Origin: JAYQKL01 sp965243245
Lineage (GTDB): Bacteria; Pseudomonadota; Alphaproteobacteria; RS24
Assembly (NCBI GenBank): GCA_965243245.1
Contig: OZ251536.1
Coordinates: 62,001-126,000, forward strand
Reading direction: 5' to 3'
Length of the DNA: 64,000 nt
The notes beneath the pieces were generated by a model, which was given only the letters and a program-made list of their open reading frames with translations, was not told the DNA's origin and did not search any database. Shown here one piece after another: positions 9,901-24,900 of the stretch; the stretch's first letter is position 1, and each line of letters begins with the position of its first letter. A program made the translations under genes and the position numbers.

Positions 9901-12900
9901 AGAACAAATCGAGTTATAGCTTCACGGTGGTTGCTTCTGTTACGGCGGATGGGGTGACGCAAACCGCGACCCGCATTGTTACTTTGAGCGTTACTGATTT
10001 GAATGATAATGCGCCGGTGTTTACGTCTAGTGCGACGGCATCGGTTAATGAGAATATTGCGGCCAATGATGATGGTGATACCCAAGGCAGTGCGGCGACT
10101 ATCTATACAGCTATTGCCGCCCCCGATGATGCAGGCGATACGGTTATCTATAGTTTGACGTCAGCTAATGATGGTGACTCGTTTGGGATTAATGCGTCAA
10201 CGGGCACTGTTTGGTTGCGTGTCGCGCCTGATTTTGAAACCAAATCGAGTTATAGCTTCACGGTGGTTGCTTCTGTTACGGCAGATGGGGTTACGCAAAC
10301 CGCGACCCGCATTGTTACTTTGAGCGTTACTGATTTGAATGATAATGCGCCTGTGTTTACGTCTAGTGCGACGGCGTCGGTTAATGAGAATATTGCGGTC
10401 AATGATGATGGTGATACCCAAGGCAGTGCGGCGACTATTTATACAGCTATTGCCGCCCCCGATGATGCAGGCGATACGGTTAGCTATAGCCTGACGTCGG
10501 CTAATGATGGTGACTCGTTTGGGATTAATGCGTCAACGGGCACTGTTTGGTTCCGCGCCGCGCCCGACCATGAGAACAAATCGAGTTATAGCTTCACGGT
10601 GGTTGCTTCTGTTACGGCGGATGGGGTGACGCACAGCGCGTCGCAGATAATTACTTTGAGCGTTACTGATTTGAATGATAATGCGCCGGTGTTTACGTCT
10701 AGTGCGACGGCATCGGTTAATGAGAATATTGCGGCCAATGATGATGGTGATACCCAAGGCAGTGCGGCGACTATCTATACAGCTATTGCCGCCCCCGATG
10801 ATGCAGGCGATACGGTTAGCTATAGTCTGCTTAGAGGAGGTGAAGGTAATGTTGATGTGAACTCGTTTGGGATTAATGCGTCAACGGGCACTGTTTGGTT
10901 GCGTGTCGCGCCCGACCATGAGAACAAATCGAGTTATAGCTTCACGGTGGTTGCTTCTGTTACGGCGGATGGGGTTACGCAAACAGCGACCCGTATTGTT
11001 ACTTTGAGCGTTACTGATTTGAATGATAATGCGCCGGTGTTTACGTCTAGTGCGACGGCATCGGTTAATGAGAATATTGCGGTCAATGATGATGGTGATA
11101 CCCAAGGCAGTGCGGCGACTATCTATACGGCTATTGCCGCCCCCGATGATGCAGGCGATACGGTTATCTATAGTTTGACGTCAGCTAATGATGGTGACTC
11201 GTTTGGGATTAATGCGTCAACGGGCACTGTTTGGTTGCGTGTCGCGCCTGATTTTGAAACCAAATCGAGTTATAGCTTCACGGTGGTTGCTTCTGTTACG
11301 GCAGATGGGGTGACGCAAACCGCGACCCGCATTGTTACTTTGAGCGTTACTGATTTGAATGATAATGCGCCGGTGTTTACGTCTAGTGCGACGGCATCGG
11401 TTAATGAGAATATTGCGGCCAATGATGATGGTGATACCCAAGGCAGTGCGGCGACTATCTATACGGCTATTGCCGCCCCCGATGATGCAGGCGATACGGT
11501 TAGCTATAGTTTGACGTCGGCTAATGATGGTGACTCGTTTGGGATTAATGCGTCAACGGGCACTGTTTGGTTGCGTGTCGCGCCTGATTTTGAAACCAAA
11601 TCGAGTTATAGCTTCACGGTGGTTGCTTCTGTTACGGCGGATGGGGTTACGCAAACCGCGACCCGTATTGTTACTTTGAGCATTACTGATTTGAATGATA
11701 ATGCGCCGGTGTTTACGTCTAGTGCGACGGCATCGGTTAATGAGAATATTGCCGCCAATGATGATGGTGATACCCAAGGCAGTGCGGCGACTATTTATAC
11801 AGCTATTGCCGCCCCCGATGATGCAGGCGATACGGTTAGCTATAGCCTGACGTCGGCTAATGATGGTGACTCGTTTGGGATTAATGCGTCAACGGGAGAT
11901 GTTTGGTTCCGCGCCGCGCCCGACCATGAGAACAAATCGAGTTATAGCTTCACGGTGGTTGCTTCTGTTACGGCGGATGGGGTTACGCACAGCGCGTCGC
12001 AGATAATTACTTTGAGCGTTACTGATTTGAATGATAATGCGCCTGTGTTTACGTCTAGTGCGACGGCATCGGTTAATGAGAATATTGCGGCCAATGATGA
12101 TGGTGATACCCAAGGCAGTGCGGCGACTATTTATACAGCTATTGCCGCCCCCGATGATGCAGGCGATACGGTTAGCTATAGCCTGACGTCGGCTAATGAT
12201 GGGGACTCGTTTGGGATTAATGCGTCAACGGGCACTGTTTGGTTCCGCGCCGCGCCCGACCATGAGAACAAATCGAGTTATAGCTTCACGGTGGTTGCTT
12301 CTGTTACGGCGGATGGGCTGACGCACAGCGCGTCGCAGATAATTACGCTGAGCGTTACTGATTTGAATGATAATGCGCCGGTGTTTACGTCTAGTGCGAC
12401 GGCATCGGTTAATGAGAATATTGCGGCCAATGATGATGGTGATACCCAAGGCAGTGCGGCGACTATTTATACAGCTATTGCCGCCCCCGATGATGCAGGC
12501 GATACGGTTAGCTATAGCCTGACGTCGGCTAATGATGGTGACTCTTTTGGGATTAATGCGTCAACGGGCACTGTTTGGTTCCGCGCCGCGCCCGACCATG
12601 AGAACAAATCGAGTTATAGCTTCACGGTGGTTGCTTCTGTTACGGCGGATGGGGTTACGCAAACCGCGACCCGCATTGTTACTTTGAGCGTTACTGATTT
12701 GAATGATAATGCGCCGGTGTTTACGTCTAGTGCGACGGCATCGGTTAATGAGAATATTGCGGCCAATGATGATGGTGATACGCAAGGCAGTGCGGCGACT
12801 ATTTATACAGCTATTGCCGCCCCCGATGATGCAGGCGATACGGTTAGCTATAGCCTGACGTCGGCTAATGATGGTGACTCGTTTGGGATTAATGCGTCAA

Positions 12901-15900
12901 CGGGCACTGTTTGGTTGCGTAGCCCGCCCGACCATGAGAACAAATCGAGTTATAGCTTCACGGTGGTTGCTTCTGTTACGGCAGATGGGGTGACGCAAAC
13001 AGCGACCCGCATTGTTACTTTGAGCGTTACTGATTTGAATGATAATGCGCCGGTGTTTACGTCTAGTGCGACGGCATCGGTTAATGAGAATATTGCGGTC
13101 AATGATGATGGTGATACGCAAGGCAGTGCGGCGACTATTTATACAGCTATTGCCGCCCCCGATGATGCAGGCGATACGGTTAGCTATAGCCTGACGTCGG
13201 CTAATGATGGTGACTCGTTTGGGATTAACGCGTCAACGGGCACTGTTTGGTTGCGTAGCCCGCCCGACCATGAGAACAAATCGAGTTATAGCTTCACGGT
13301 GGTTGCTTCTGTTACGGCAGATGGGGTGACGCAAACAGCGACCCGCATTGTTACTTTGAGCGTTACTGATTTGAATGATAATGCGCCGGTGTTTACGTCT
13401 AGTGCGACGGCATCGGTTAATGAGAATGTTGCGGTCAATGATGATGGTGATACCCAAGGCAGTGCGGCGACTATCTATACGGCTATTGCCGCCCCTGATG
13501 ATGCAGGCGATACGGTTAGCTATAGCCTGACGTCGGCTAATGATGGTGACTCGTTTGGGATTAATGCGTCAACGGGCATTGTTTGGTTGCGTGCCGCGCC
13601 CGACCATGAGAACAAATCGAGTTATAGCTTCACGGTGGTTGCTTCTGTTACGGCGGATGGGGTTACGCAAACCGCGACCCGCATTGTTACTTTGAGCACT
13701 ACTGATTTGAATGATAATGCGCCGGTGTTTACGTCTAGTGCGACGGCATCGGTTAATGAGAATATTGCGGTCAATGATGATGGTGATACCCAAGGCAGTG
13801 CGGCGACTATCTATACAGCTATTGCCGCCCCCGATGATGCAGGCGATACGGTTATCTATAGTTTGACGTCAGCTAATGATGGTGACTCGTTTGGGATTAA
13901 TGCGTCAACGGGCACTGTTTGGTTGCGTAGCCCGCCCGACCATGAGAACAAAACGAGTTATAGCTTCACGGTGGTTGCTTCTGTTACGGCGGATGGGGTG
14001 ACGCACAGCGCGTCGCAGATAATTACTTTGAGCGTTACTGATTTGAATGATAATGCGCCGGTGTTTACGTCTAGTGCGACGGCATCGGTTAATGAGAATA
14101 TTGCGGCCAATGATGATGGTGATACGCAAGGCAGTGCGGCGACTATTTATACAGCTATTGCCGCCCCGGATGATGCAGGTGATACGGTTAGCTATAGCCT
14201 GACGTCGGCTAATGATGGTGACTCGTTTGGGATTAATGCGTCAACGGGTACTGTTTGGTTGCGTGCCGCGCCCGACCATGAGAACAAATCGAGTTATAGC
14301 TTCACGGTGGTTGCTTCTGTTACGGCAGATGGGGTGACGCAAACAGCGACCCGTATTGTTACTTTGAGCGTTACTGATTTGAATGATAATGCGCCGGTGT
14401 TTACGTCTAGTGCGACGGCATCGGTTAATGAGAATATTGCGGTCAATGATGATGGTGATACGCAAGGCAGTGCGGCGACTATCTATACGGCTATTGCCGC
14501 CCCCGATGATGCAGGCGATACGGTTATCTATAGCCTGACGTCAGCTAATGATGGTGACTCGTTTGGGATTAATGCGTCAACGGGCACTGTTTGGTTGCGT
14601 GTCGCGCCTGATTTTGAAACCAAATCGAGTTATAGCTTCACGGTGGTTGCTTCTGTTACGGCGGATGGGGTTACGCAAACCGCGACCCGCATTGTTACTT
14701 TGAGCGTTACTGATTTGAATGATAATGCGCCGGTGTTTACGTCTAGTGCGACGGCATCGGTTAATGAGAATATTGCGGTCAATGATGATGGTGATACCCA
14801 AGGCAGTGCGGCGACTATTTATACAGCTATTGCCGCCCCCGATGATGCAGGCGATACGGTTAGCTATAGCCTGACGTCGGCTAATGATGGTGACTCGTTT
14901 GGGATTAATGCGTCAACGGGCACTGTTTGGTTGCGTAGCCCGCCCGACCATGAGAACAAATCGAGTTATAGCTTCACGGTGGTTGCTTCTGTTACGGCGG
15001 ATGGGGTTACGCACAGCGCGTCGCAGATAATTACGCTGAACGTTACTGATTTGAATGATAATGCGCCGGTGTTTACGTCTAGTGCGACGGCGTCGGTTAA
15101 TGAGAATATTGCGGTCAATGATGATGGTGATACCCAAGGCAGTGCGGCGACTATTTATACAGCTATTGCCGCCCCCGATGATGCAGGCGATACGGTTAGC
15201 TATAGCCTGACGTCGGCTAATGATGGTGACTCGTTTGGGATTAATGCGTCAACGGGAGATGTTTGGTTCCGCGCCGCGCCTGATTTTGAAACCAAATCGA
15301 GTTATAGCTTCACGGTGGTTGCTTCTGTTACGGCAGATGGTGTGACGCACAGCGAGTCGCAGATAATTACTTTGAGCGTTACTGATTTGAATGATAATGC
15401 GCCGGTGTTTACGTCTAGTGCGACGGCATCGGTTAATGAGAATATTACGGCCAATGATGATGGTGATACCCAAGGCAGTGCGGCGACTATTTATACAGCT
15501 ATTGCCGCCCCCGATGATGCAGGCGATACGGTTAGCTATAGCCTGACGTCGGCTAATGATGGTGACTCGTTTGGGATTAATGCGTCAACGGGCACTGTTT
15601 GGTTGCGTAGCCCGCCCGACCATGAGAACAAATCGAGTTATAGCTTCACGGTGGTTGCTTCTGTTACGGCGGATGGGGTTACGCAAACAGCGACCCGCAT
15701 TGTTACTTTGAGCGTTACTGATTTGAATGATAATGCGCCGGTGTTTACGTCTAGTGCGACGGCATCGGTTAATGAGAATATTACGGCCAATGATAGTGAA
15801 GATACGCAAGGCAGTGCGGCGACTATTTATACGGCTATTGCCGCCCCCGATGATGCAGGCGATACGGTTAGCTATAGCCTGACGTCGGCTAATGATGGTG

Positions 15901-18900
15901 ACTCTTTTGGGATTAATGCGTCAACGGGAGATGTTTGGTTCCGCGCCGCGCCTGATTTTGAAACCAAATCGAGTTATAGCTTCACGGTGGTTGCTTCTGT
16001 TACGGCAGATGGGGTTACGCAAACAGCGACCCGCATTGTTACTTTGAGCGTTACTGATTTGAATGATAATGCGCCGGTGTTTACGTCTAGTGCGACGGCG
16101 TCGGTTAATGAGAATATTGCGGTCAATGATGATGGTGATACCCAAGGCAGTGCGGCGACTATTTATACGGCTATTGCCGCCCCCGATGATGCAGGCGATA
16201 CGGTTAGCTATAGCCTGACGTCGGCTAATGATGGTGACTCGTTTGGGATTAATGCGTCAACGGGCACTGTTTGGTTGCGCGCCGCGCCTGATTTTGAAAC
16301 CAAATCGAGTTATAGCTTCACGGTGGTTGCTTCTGTTACGGCGGATGGGGTTACGCAAACAGCGACCCGCATTGTTACTTTGAGCGTTACTGATTTGAAT
16401 GATAATGCGCCGGTGTTTACGTCTAGTGCGACGGCATCGGTTAATGAGAATATTGCGGCCAATGATGATGGTGATACCCAAGGCAGTGCGGCGACTATTT
16501 ATACAGCTATTGCCGCCCCCGATGATGCAGGCGATACGGTTATCTATAGCCTGACGTCGGCTAATGATGGTGACTCGTTTGGGATTAATGCGTCAACGGG
16601 CACTGTTTGGTTGCGTAGCCCGCCCGACCATGAGAACAAATCGAGTTATAGCTTCACGGTGGTTGCTTCTGTTACGGCGGATGGGGTTACGCAAACAGCG
16701 ACCCGTATTGTTACTTTGAGCGTTACTGATTTGAATGATAATGCGCCGGTGTTTACGTCTAGTGCGACGGCATCGGTTAATGAGAATATTGCGGCCAATG
16801 ATAGTGAAGATACGCAAGGCAGTGCGGCGACTATTTATACAGCTATTGCCGCCCCCGATGATGCAGGCGATACGGTTAGCTATAGCCTGACGTCGGCTAA
16901 TGATGGTGACTCGTTTGGGATTAATGCGTCAACGGGTACTGTTTGGTTCCGCGCCTCGCCTGATTTTGAAACCAAATCGAGTTATAGCTTCACGGTGGTT
17001 GCTTCTGTTACGGCGGATGGGGTGACGCAAACAGCGACCCGTATTGTTACTTTGAGCGTTACTGATTTGAATGATAATGCGCCGGTGTTTACGTCTAGTG
17101 CGACGGCGTCGGTTAATGAGAATATTGCGGCCAATGATGATGGTGATACCCAAGGCAGTGCGGCGACTATTTATACAGCTATTGCCGCCCCCGATGATGC
17201 AGGCGATACGGTTAGCTATAGCCTGACGTCGGCTAATGATGGGGACTCGTTTGGGATTAATGCGTCAACGGGCACTGTTTGGTTGCGTAGCCCGCCCGAC
17301 CATGAGAACAAATCGAGTTATAGCTTCACGGTGGTTGCTTCTGTTACGGTGAACGACGTTGAGCTGACAACCGAGCAGGCGGTTACGCTTGAGCTTAATG
17401 ATTTAAATGACTCGCCGCCTGAATTTTCGTCTGGCGACAAGGCTTCTGCAAGTGCGACTGTTGCGGTCAATGATGATGGTGATACCCAAGGCAGTGCGGC
17501 GACTATCTATACAGCTATTGCCACCCCTGATGATGCAGGCGATACGGTTGTCTATAGTTTGACAAGTGCAGATACGACTACCTTCGGGATTAATGCGTCA
17601 ACGGGCGATGTCTGGTTCAAAACCGCGCCTGATTATACGACCAATCCGAGCTATAGCTTCACGGTTCAAGCGTCTGTTACGGCGGATGGGATGACCGAAA
17701 CAGCGACGCAAACGGTTATGGTTAGTGCAAATGCTACGCCGACTATAACGCTTGGCGATACGGATGATTTATTGGTTAGCGATGCCGGGTCTGTTTATGG
17801 GAAGGTTATTGTCCATGGGATTGAATTTACCCCAAAACCCGGCACAACCCCTTCCGGTATTAAGTTTACGGAATCGAATAGTGGTGCCGGTGTGGACTTC
17901 TTTATACTTATGAGGTCTCAGTATGATGAGTTTTTTATTCTTGATACTAGAACTGACTCTGAGCGTGTATATACGCGCGATTCTATTATTAATCACTTTA
18001 ATGTGGTGGACCCAAACATTACGCGTTATATGGCGGCATTGGAGGTGGATAACACGGGCAGTGTTACGATTTCCTTCGATGACCTCATAAATGGGGGGGA
18101 TGGGTCTGGTTTTTTCGCCCAGCCAATTATTGAAACTGCCGGTGACCTTGCTGCTGATGGCACGCTTGAGATTAGTGATTTGGAAACCTCAGCAGCAGAG
18201 TTAAAAGTTTTCATTGATAATGAAGACACTGACTCCGACAGCACAACCACCGAGATTGCGCATGATGGGAGTGCAGACACGATTGTGGATAATATTTCAG
18301 GTGATGGCAGTTATGGGAGCTTCACTTTCACGCGCACGCCTGATGGCGGTGTGAGTTGGACTTATGCACTGGATGATACGAATTCGACAGTGAACGCACT
18401 TGATGCTGGTGAGACGGCAACTGATAGTGTTTGGGTGCGGGTTGAGGATGATGCCAACAGCACTGTTGAACAAATCACGGTGTTGATTACGGGGGCGAAT
18501 GATGCGCCCACGCTGACCTTTGATGGGACGGCTGAGATTGCTGAAAATGTGCCCGCAAACACGGATACAGGCATTAGCTTCACCGCGAGCGATGTGGATG
18601 TGAATACGACATTTACGGCGGATAGTTTCACGGTTTATGAAGCAGATGATGAAGCATCAGACCGGTTTGATGTGATTTTGGATGGTGGCGTTTTCAGGCT
18701 GGTTCTTTTGGACAATAGCACCCTTGCTGTTGCCACTGAGCCTTCTATTAATCTTCGTGTTGTGGTGTCCGATGGGGCTTTGACGAGTGAAGCTGTTGAT
18801 GTCACCGTTACTGTCACGGATGTGAATTATACGCCGATGTTTTCGTCTGCTGAGACGGCATCGGTTAATGAGAATATTGCGGCCAATAATAGTGAAGATA

Positions 18901-21900
18901 CCCAAGCCAATGCGATAGAGGTTTATGAAGCTGTGGCGGTGTCTACTTCGGGTGTGGCGGTTACTTATAGTCTGGCAGATGCAACCGATTTCGGGATTAA
19001 CGGCACGAGTGGCATTGTTTGGTTCCGCGCCTCCCCTGACCATGAGAGCGGCAAAACAAGTTATAGCTTCACGGTGGTTGCTTCTGTTACGGTGGCTGGT
19101 GTCGTTCTGACAACAGAGCAGGCGGTTATGCTCACGATTAATGACGTGAACGATGATGAGCCAGTATTTGCGATCCTTAGTGATGCGGTGTCTGTTAATG
19201 TGGATGAGAATGTTCTCGCCAATAATAGTGATAACACCCAAGACGATGCGATGACTATTTATGACGCTGGTGTTACCCCCGATGTTGAGGGGGCTAATGT
19301 TAGCTATAGTTTGGGGGGGGCAGATAGTAGCTTTTTTGGGATGAACGATGGTAAGGTCTGGTTCAAGGCCTCGCCCAATTTTGAGAGCAGCAAGACGGCA
19401 TATAGCTTCACGGTGACAGCGACTGTTGGCACTCAAACGGCGACGCAAACGGTTACGGTCACTATTGATAACGTGAATGAAGCGCCGACTGTGTCGCTTA
19501 GCGATACGGATGATTTAGTGGTTAGCGATGCCGGGTCTGTTTATGGGAAGGTTATTGTCCATGGGATTGAATTTACCCCAAAACCCGGCACAAACCCTCA
19601 CGGTATTAAGTTTACGGAATCGGATAGTGGTGGTGCCGATGTGGACTTCTTTATACTTATGAGGTCTCAGTATGATGAGTTTTTTATTCATGATCCTAGA
19701 ACTGACTCTGAGCGTGTATATACGCGCGATTCTATTATTAATCACTTTAACGTGGTGGAACCAAACATTACGCGTTATATGGCGGCATTGGAGGTGGATA
19801 ACACGGGCAGTGTTACGATTTCCTTCGATGACCTCATAACTGGGGGGGATGGGTCTGGTTTTTTCGCCGCGCCTCTTGTTGATATCGCCGGTGACCTTGT
19901 TGCCAATGGTTCGCTTGTTTTTGATGATGTTGATGGGGATGACACATTGACTTCTCTGGAAGTTTTTGTCGGCAATACTGACAATGATCCCGCCAATATA
20001 GACGAAGAGATTGAGCATGATGCGAGTGCAGACACGATTGTGGATAATATTTCAGGTGATAATAACCATGGTACATTCACCTTCACGCGGGCGGCTGATG
20101 GCACGGTTAGTTGGGCGTACACGCTGAATGAGAATGCCGCGAACGCGCTTGGCGGTGGTCAAACCGCAACCGATAGTGTTTGGGTGCGGGTTCAGGACGA
20201 TGATGATGCCAACAGCACTGTTGAACAAATCACGGTTACGATTACGGGGGCGAATGATGCGCCCACGCTCACCTCTGCTGGGACAGTCCAGCCGATTGCT
20301 GAAAATATAGCCACCCAAACGGACACAGGCGTTACCTTAACGCCAGCAGATGTGGATGTGAATACGACATTTGATGCGGGTAGTTTCACTGTCTATGAAG
20401 GTACCGATACGACTGCCTCCACCCGTTTTGGCGTGATTGATGATAATGGCGTTTTCAGGCTGGTTTTACGAGCGAATAACCCGCTTAATTTTGAAACCGA
20501 ACAGACGATTAATCTTCGTGTGGTTGTGTCCGATGGCAGCGGGGCGGGAAACATAAATGATGTGGGTATTGATGTCACCGTTGCTGTCACGGATGTAAAT
20601 GAAGCGCCCGTGATTACCGTCAATAGCGGTAATGGCACGACTTTTGACATTGCCGAAAACACGACTGACAGCATAGATATTGTTATAACGAATGATGCTA
20701 ATGATATTCTGACATATACACTCAGTGGGACAGATGCGGATGATTTCAATATTGATGGGAATGGCGTTGTTACATGGGCGCAGACGCCAAATTTTGAATC
20801 TCCAACCGATAGTGATGGTGATAATACATATAATCTGACGGTCACAGTGACTGCTAGTAATGATGGTGAAACGGATACAGCTGATGTGGTGATTACTGTC
20901 ACGGATGTGAATGATGCGCCGACACTAGTTGAGGTGACCACCCCCACTTCTGACCTATCGGTTAGTGAAGACGGTATTATTCTGCCTACGCAGACGGTGA
21001 CTCTTGTTGAAGGGTTGGTATTTACGCTCAAAGATGGAGCAAGCTCTGCTGGGATTCAGTTTGTAATGAGCGATGATAGTCAGACTACTGCAACAGGTAA
21101 TGTTGTTTATCTTGGCGACACGGCAAGCGATAATTATAGCCTTAAATTTATTATGGGTAAATTTGGTGATGCATCCAACTATGATGTGGCATTGGCTATT
21201 GGTGCAGATGAAGATGATAGGGTTGATGCAAATTCTTTCATAAATGGCGGGGATGGTGGTATTTATCGGCCTGCGGCGATTGAGATTAATGGGTTGCTAT
21301 TTACCCTCAGATCCGGCGAGACCTCTGATGGTATTCAGTTTAGACTGAACAATAACGAGACCAATAAAGCTGCGACATTTGGAAAAGATGATGTTGTTTA
21401 TCTTGGCGACACGGACAGCGATAGGTATAATCTTAATTTTCTTCTTGATGGTAGATTTGATGGTAACGACTTCAAATATGACGTGACATTGGCTACTGGT
21501 GCGGCCCTGACTGATAGGCATCACGCAAATTCTTTCTTAAATGGGGGGATTGATGGTTTCTACAACCTCGTGCCGGTTGATGTTGCGGGTGATATTCTTG
21601 CGAGTGGCTCGCTCAACTTTGATGATGTTGATAGGGATGATACATTGACAAGTTTGAAAGTTTTTGTTGGGGATACGAATGACCCCACAACTGCGGTTAA
21701 TGTTGATAATAATTCTGGTAATGTTCTAGGTAATAACAGCTATGGCCGTTTCGTCTTTACCCGCGCGGGCGATGGCACGGTTAGTTGGGCCTACACGCTG
21801 GATGGACCTAACGCGCGTGCGCTTGATGCTGGTGATACGGCAACTGATAGTGTTTGGGTTCGGGTTAATGATGGCAGTTTGGACAGTCCTATTCGTCAAA

Positions 21901-24900
21901 TTACGGTTACGGTTAATGGTGCAGAGGATGTGCCTGTGCTTGTTGTTTCTGGGTCGGCGACTGTGGCTGAAAGAACGTCGGGCTCACAAGTGGATACGGG
22001 GCTTACTTTTCCTACAACAGACCTGAGTTCTACGGTTAATGTGGATGATTTCACTGTTTATGAAGGCGCGGATGTTTCCACGCGTTTTGGCGTGGTCGGT
22101 GATAGCACGAATGGTTTCAAGCTGGTTTTACTGATACGTAACGTCCTTGATTTTGAGACCGAGTCTTCTATTAATCTTCGTGTGAAAGTGGGTGGCGAGC
22201 TTGGGGGGAGTAAGTTTGCGGATATAGTTGTTACTGTCACGGATGAGAATGACGAGCCGATTGTGACGCTTGGCGAGACGGATGACCTATCGGTCACTGA
22301 AAGCGGCGTGAATACGCCAGCTGATCTTGATGCTAATGGCATGCTTACCATTCAAGATGATAGAACCGCATTGGCAAATCTTCAAGTTTTTGTTGTGGAT
22401 TCTTTCGCTTCTTTTCCCCCAGACGTTTCTGACGCGCTTGCTGCTGGTGCTTCTCTTGAGCTTATGGGTGGTGACGGATATGGTCTGTTTACCTTCATGC
22501 GCGATACAACAACTGGCGAGATCACTTGGACGTATAAGCTGGATGATGATGCCGCGAACGGGCTTGATGCTGGTGAGACGGTAACTGATAGTGTCGTTTT
22601 TCTGTTTAGGGATGAAGATGGGGCTGTCTTCATTGGTGAGGCGATTATAGTCACGATTACGGGCTCAAATGATACGCCCGTGATTACCGTCAATAGCGGT
22701 AATGGCACGACTTTTGACATTCCCGAAAACACGACTGACAGCATAGATATTGTTATAACGAATGATGCTAATGATATTCTGACATATAGCCTAACTGGGA
22801 CCGATGCGGATGATTTCAATATTGATGGGAATGGCGTTGTTACATGGGCGCAGACGCCAAATTATGAAATTCCAACCGATAGTGATGGTGATAATACCTA
22901 TAATCTGACGGTCACAGTGACTGCTAGTAATGATGGCGAAACGGATACAGCTGATGTGGTGATTACTGTCACGGATGTGAATGATGCGCCGACACTGACG
23001 CTTAGCGATACGGATGACCTATTGGTTAGCGAGGCCGGGTTTGCTTATGAGAAGGTTATTATCAATGGGATTGAGTTTACCGTAAAACTCGGCACAAACT
23101 CTACGGGTATTCAGTTTGCACACACCGTTACTTCTCCCGGTTTTAATGCGCCGGAGGGGAGCTTCATCTTTAGTACTGATTTTGAGTATGATAGTATTAC
23201 CATTTATGATACTAGAACTGATCCTGCATATACGCGCACTAAGATTCTTGAGGATTTTGATGTGGTTCGTTCCTCTTATACGCGTTATGAGGCGGCATTG
23301 GTTGAGGCTGGCACGGGCAGTGTTGAAGTTTCCTTAACTGAGCTCATAACTGGGGGGGATGGGTCTGGTTTTTACGCCACGACTTTTGTTGAGGCCGCCG
23401 CCGACCTTGACGCCTCTGGCGTGCTTAACATTAGCGATGCGGAAACCTCATTGACAAATTTACAAGTTTTCATTGGCAATACGAATGCCCCCACAACCGC
23501 GCTTAGTGTTAATAGTTCTTCTGAGCTTGCAGGTAGTAACGGCTATGGTATGTTTACTGTCGTGCGCGATGCGACTGGCGCGGCCACTTGGACGTACAAG
23601 CTGGATGATGATGCCGCGAGCGCGCTTGGCTTAGGTGAAACGGCAACCGATAGTGTTTGGGTGCGGGTTAATGATGGTAATTCGGACAGCCCTGTGCGCG
23701 AGATTGCGGTTACGATTGCCGGGGTGAATGATGCGCCGACACTTAGCGGCACACAAACCGCCGAGATTCCTGAAAACAGTGACGCAGAAACGGACACAGG
23801 CGTTAGCTTCACTGCGGCAGATGCGGATGATATATTGGATGCAGATAGCTTTACGGTCTATGAAGGTGATATTGCCTCCACGCGTTTTGGCGTGACGGCT
23901 GATGGCGCTGGTTACAAGCTGACTATTCTGGCGGGGAGTGCCTTTGATTCTGCCACCGAGGCGACGATTGCGCTTCGTGTGGTGGTGAATGATGGTGATG
24001 TGGATAGTGACCCTGTTGCTGTCATTATTACTGTGGGTGAGGCGACTAATAAAGTGCCGACTGTGGAGCTTGGCACTGGTGGTGATGTGTCGGTCACTGC
24101 CAGCGGGTTTGTCGCGCCTGAGTTGACTTTCAGGATTGTTGGGTTGGAATTTACCCATAAAAATGATGGCGAACCCCCGACTGCTCTTAGGTTTGAAATG
24201 GGCTCTGGGAGCGGGACGACTATAAAGAATAATGTTGTTTATCTTGGCAACAATGCGAACAATGAATACAGGCGTGGGTTTATAGAAGATAAATTTAACG
24301 AGTATGCGGATGAGACCAGCTATAGTGTGTCAGTGCTTGCTAATACAAATAGAAATGGTACGATTTCCAGGTCGACTTTCTTAAACGGGGGAGAGAACGA
24401 TGATGGTGTTTTTCTGCCTGTGTTCACCATTCAGGGGATAGAGTTTAGGCTCAAAGATGGTGCCACTTCTGATGGTATTGAGTTTAAAACAGTCAATGAT
24501 AATGTGAGTAGTGATCGTGGTCTGTTTATTATCGACAATGATGTTGTTACGCTTCACCAAGATAATGCCTTTGGATACACGCGTAACTTTATTATTGATA
24601 AATTTAATGATGACTATGCGAACGAGACCAATTATGAAGCGAAATTAGTTGCTGGTGCGTCGACGATTGTTAGGGTCACGGATACGGCTCTTGCAAACGG
24701 AGGGGATGGGAACGGTTTTTATGCCCGCCCCGTGCTGAGCGAAGTTGCCGCTGATCTTGATGCCTCTGGCGTGCTTAACATTAGCGATGCGGAGACCTCA
24801 GTTGCAGATCTACAAGTTTTCATTGGCAATACTGACAATGACCCCGCCAATATAGGCAGAGAGCTTAATACTAATCAGTATACTAATCGTTCTTTGCTGG

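Noticed and set aside
5493..17153. Thirty-five 74-codon antisense frames spaced 336 bp apart
   Set aside because: They are the mirror of the cadherin repeat: each has the period and variants of the sense unit, no ribosome-binding site, and a basic, unfoldable-looking composition (RRTRRKHRRII).
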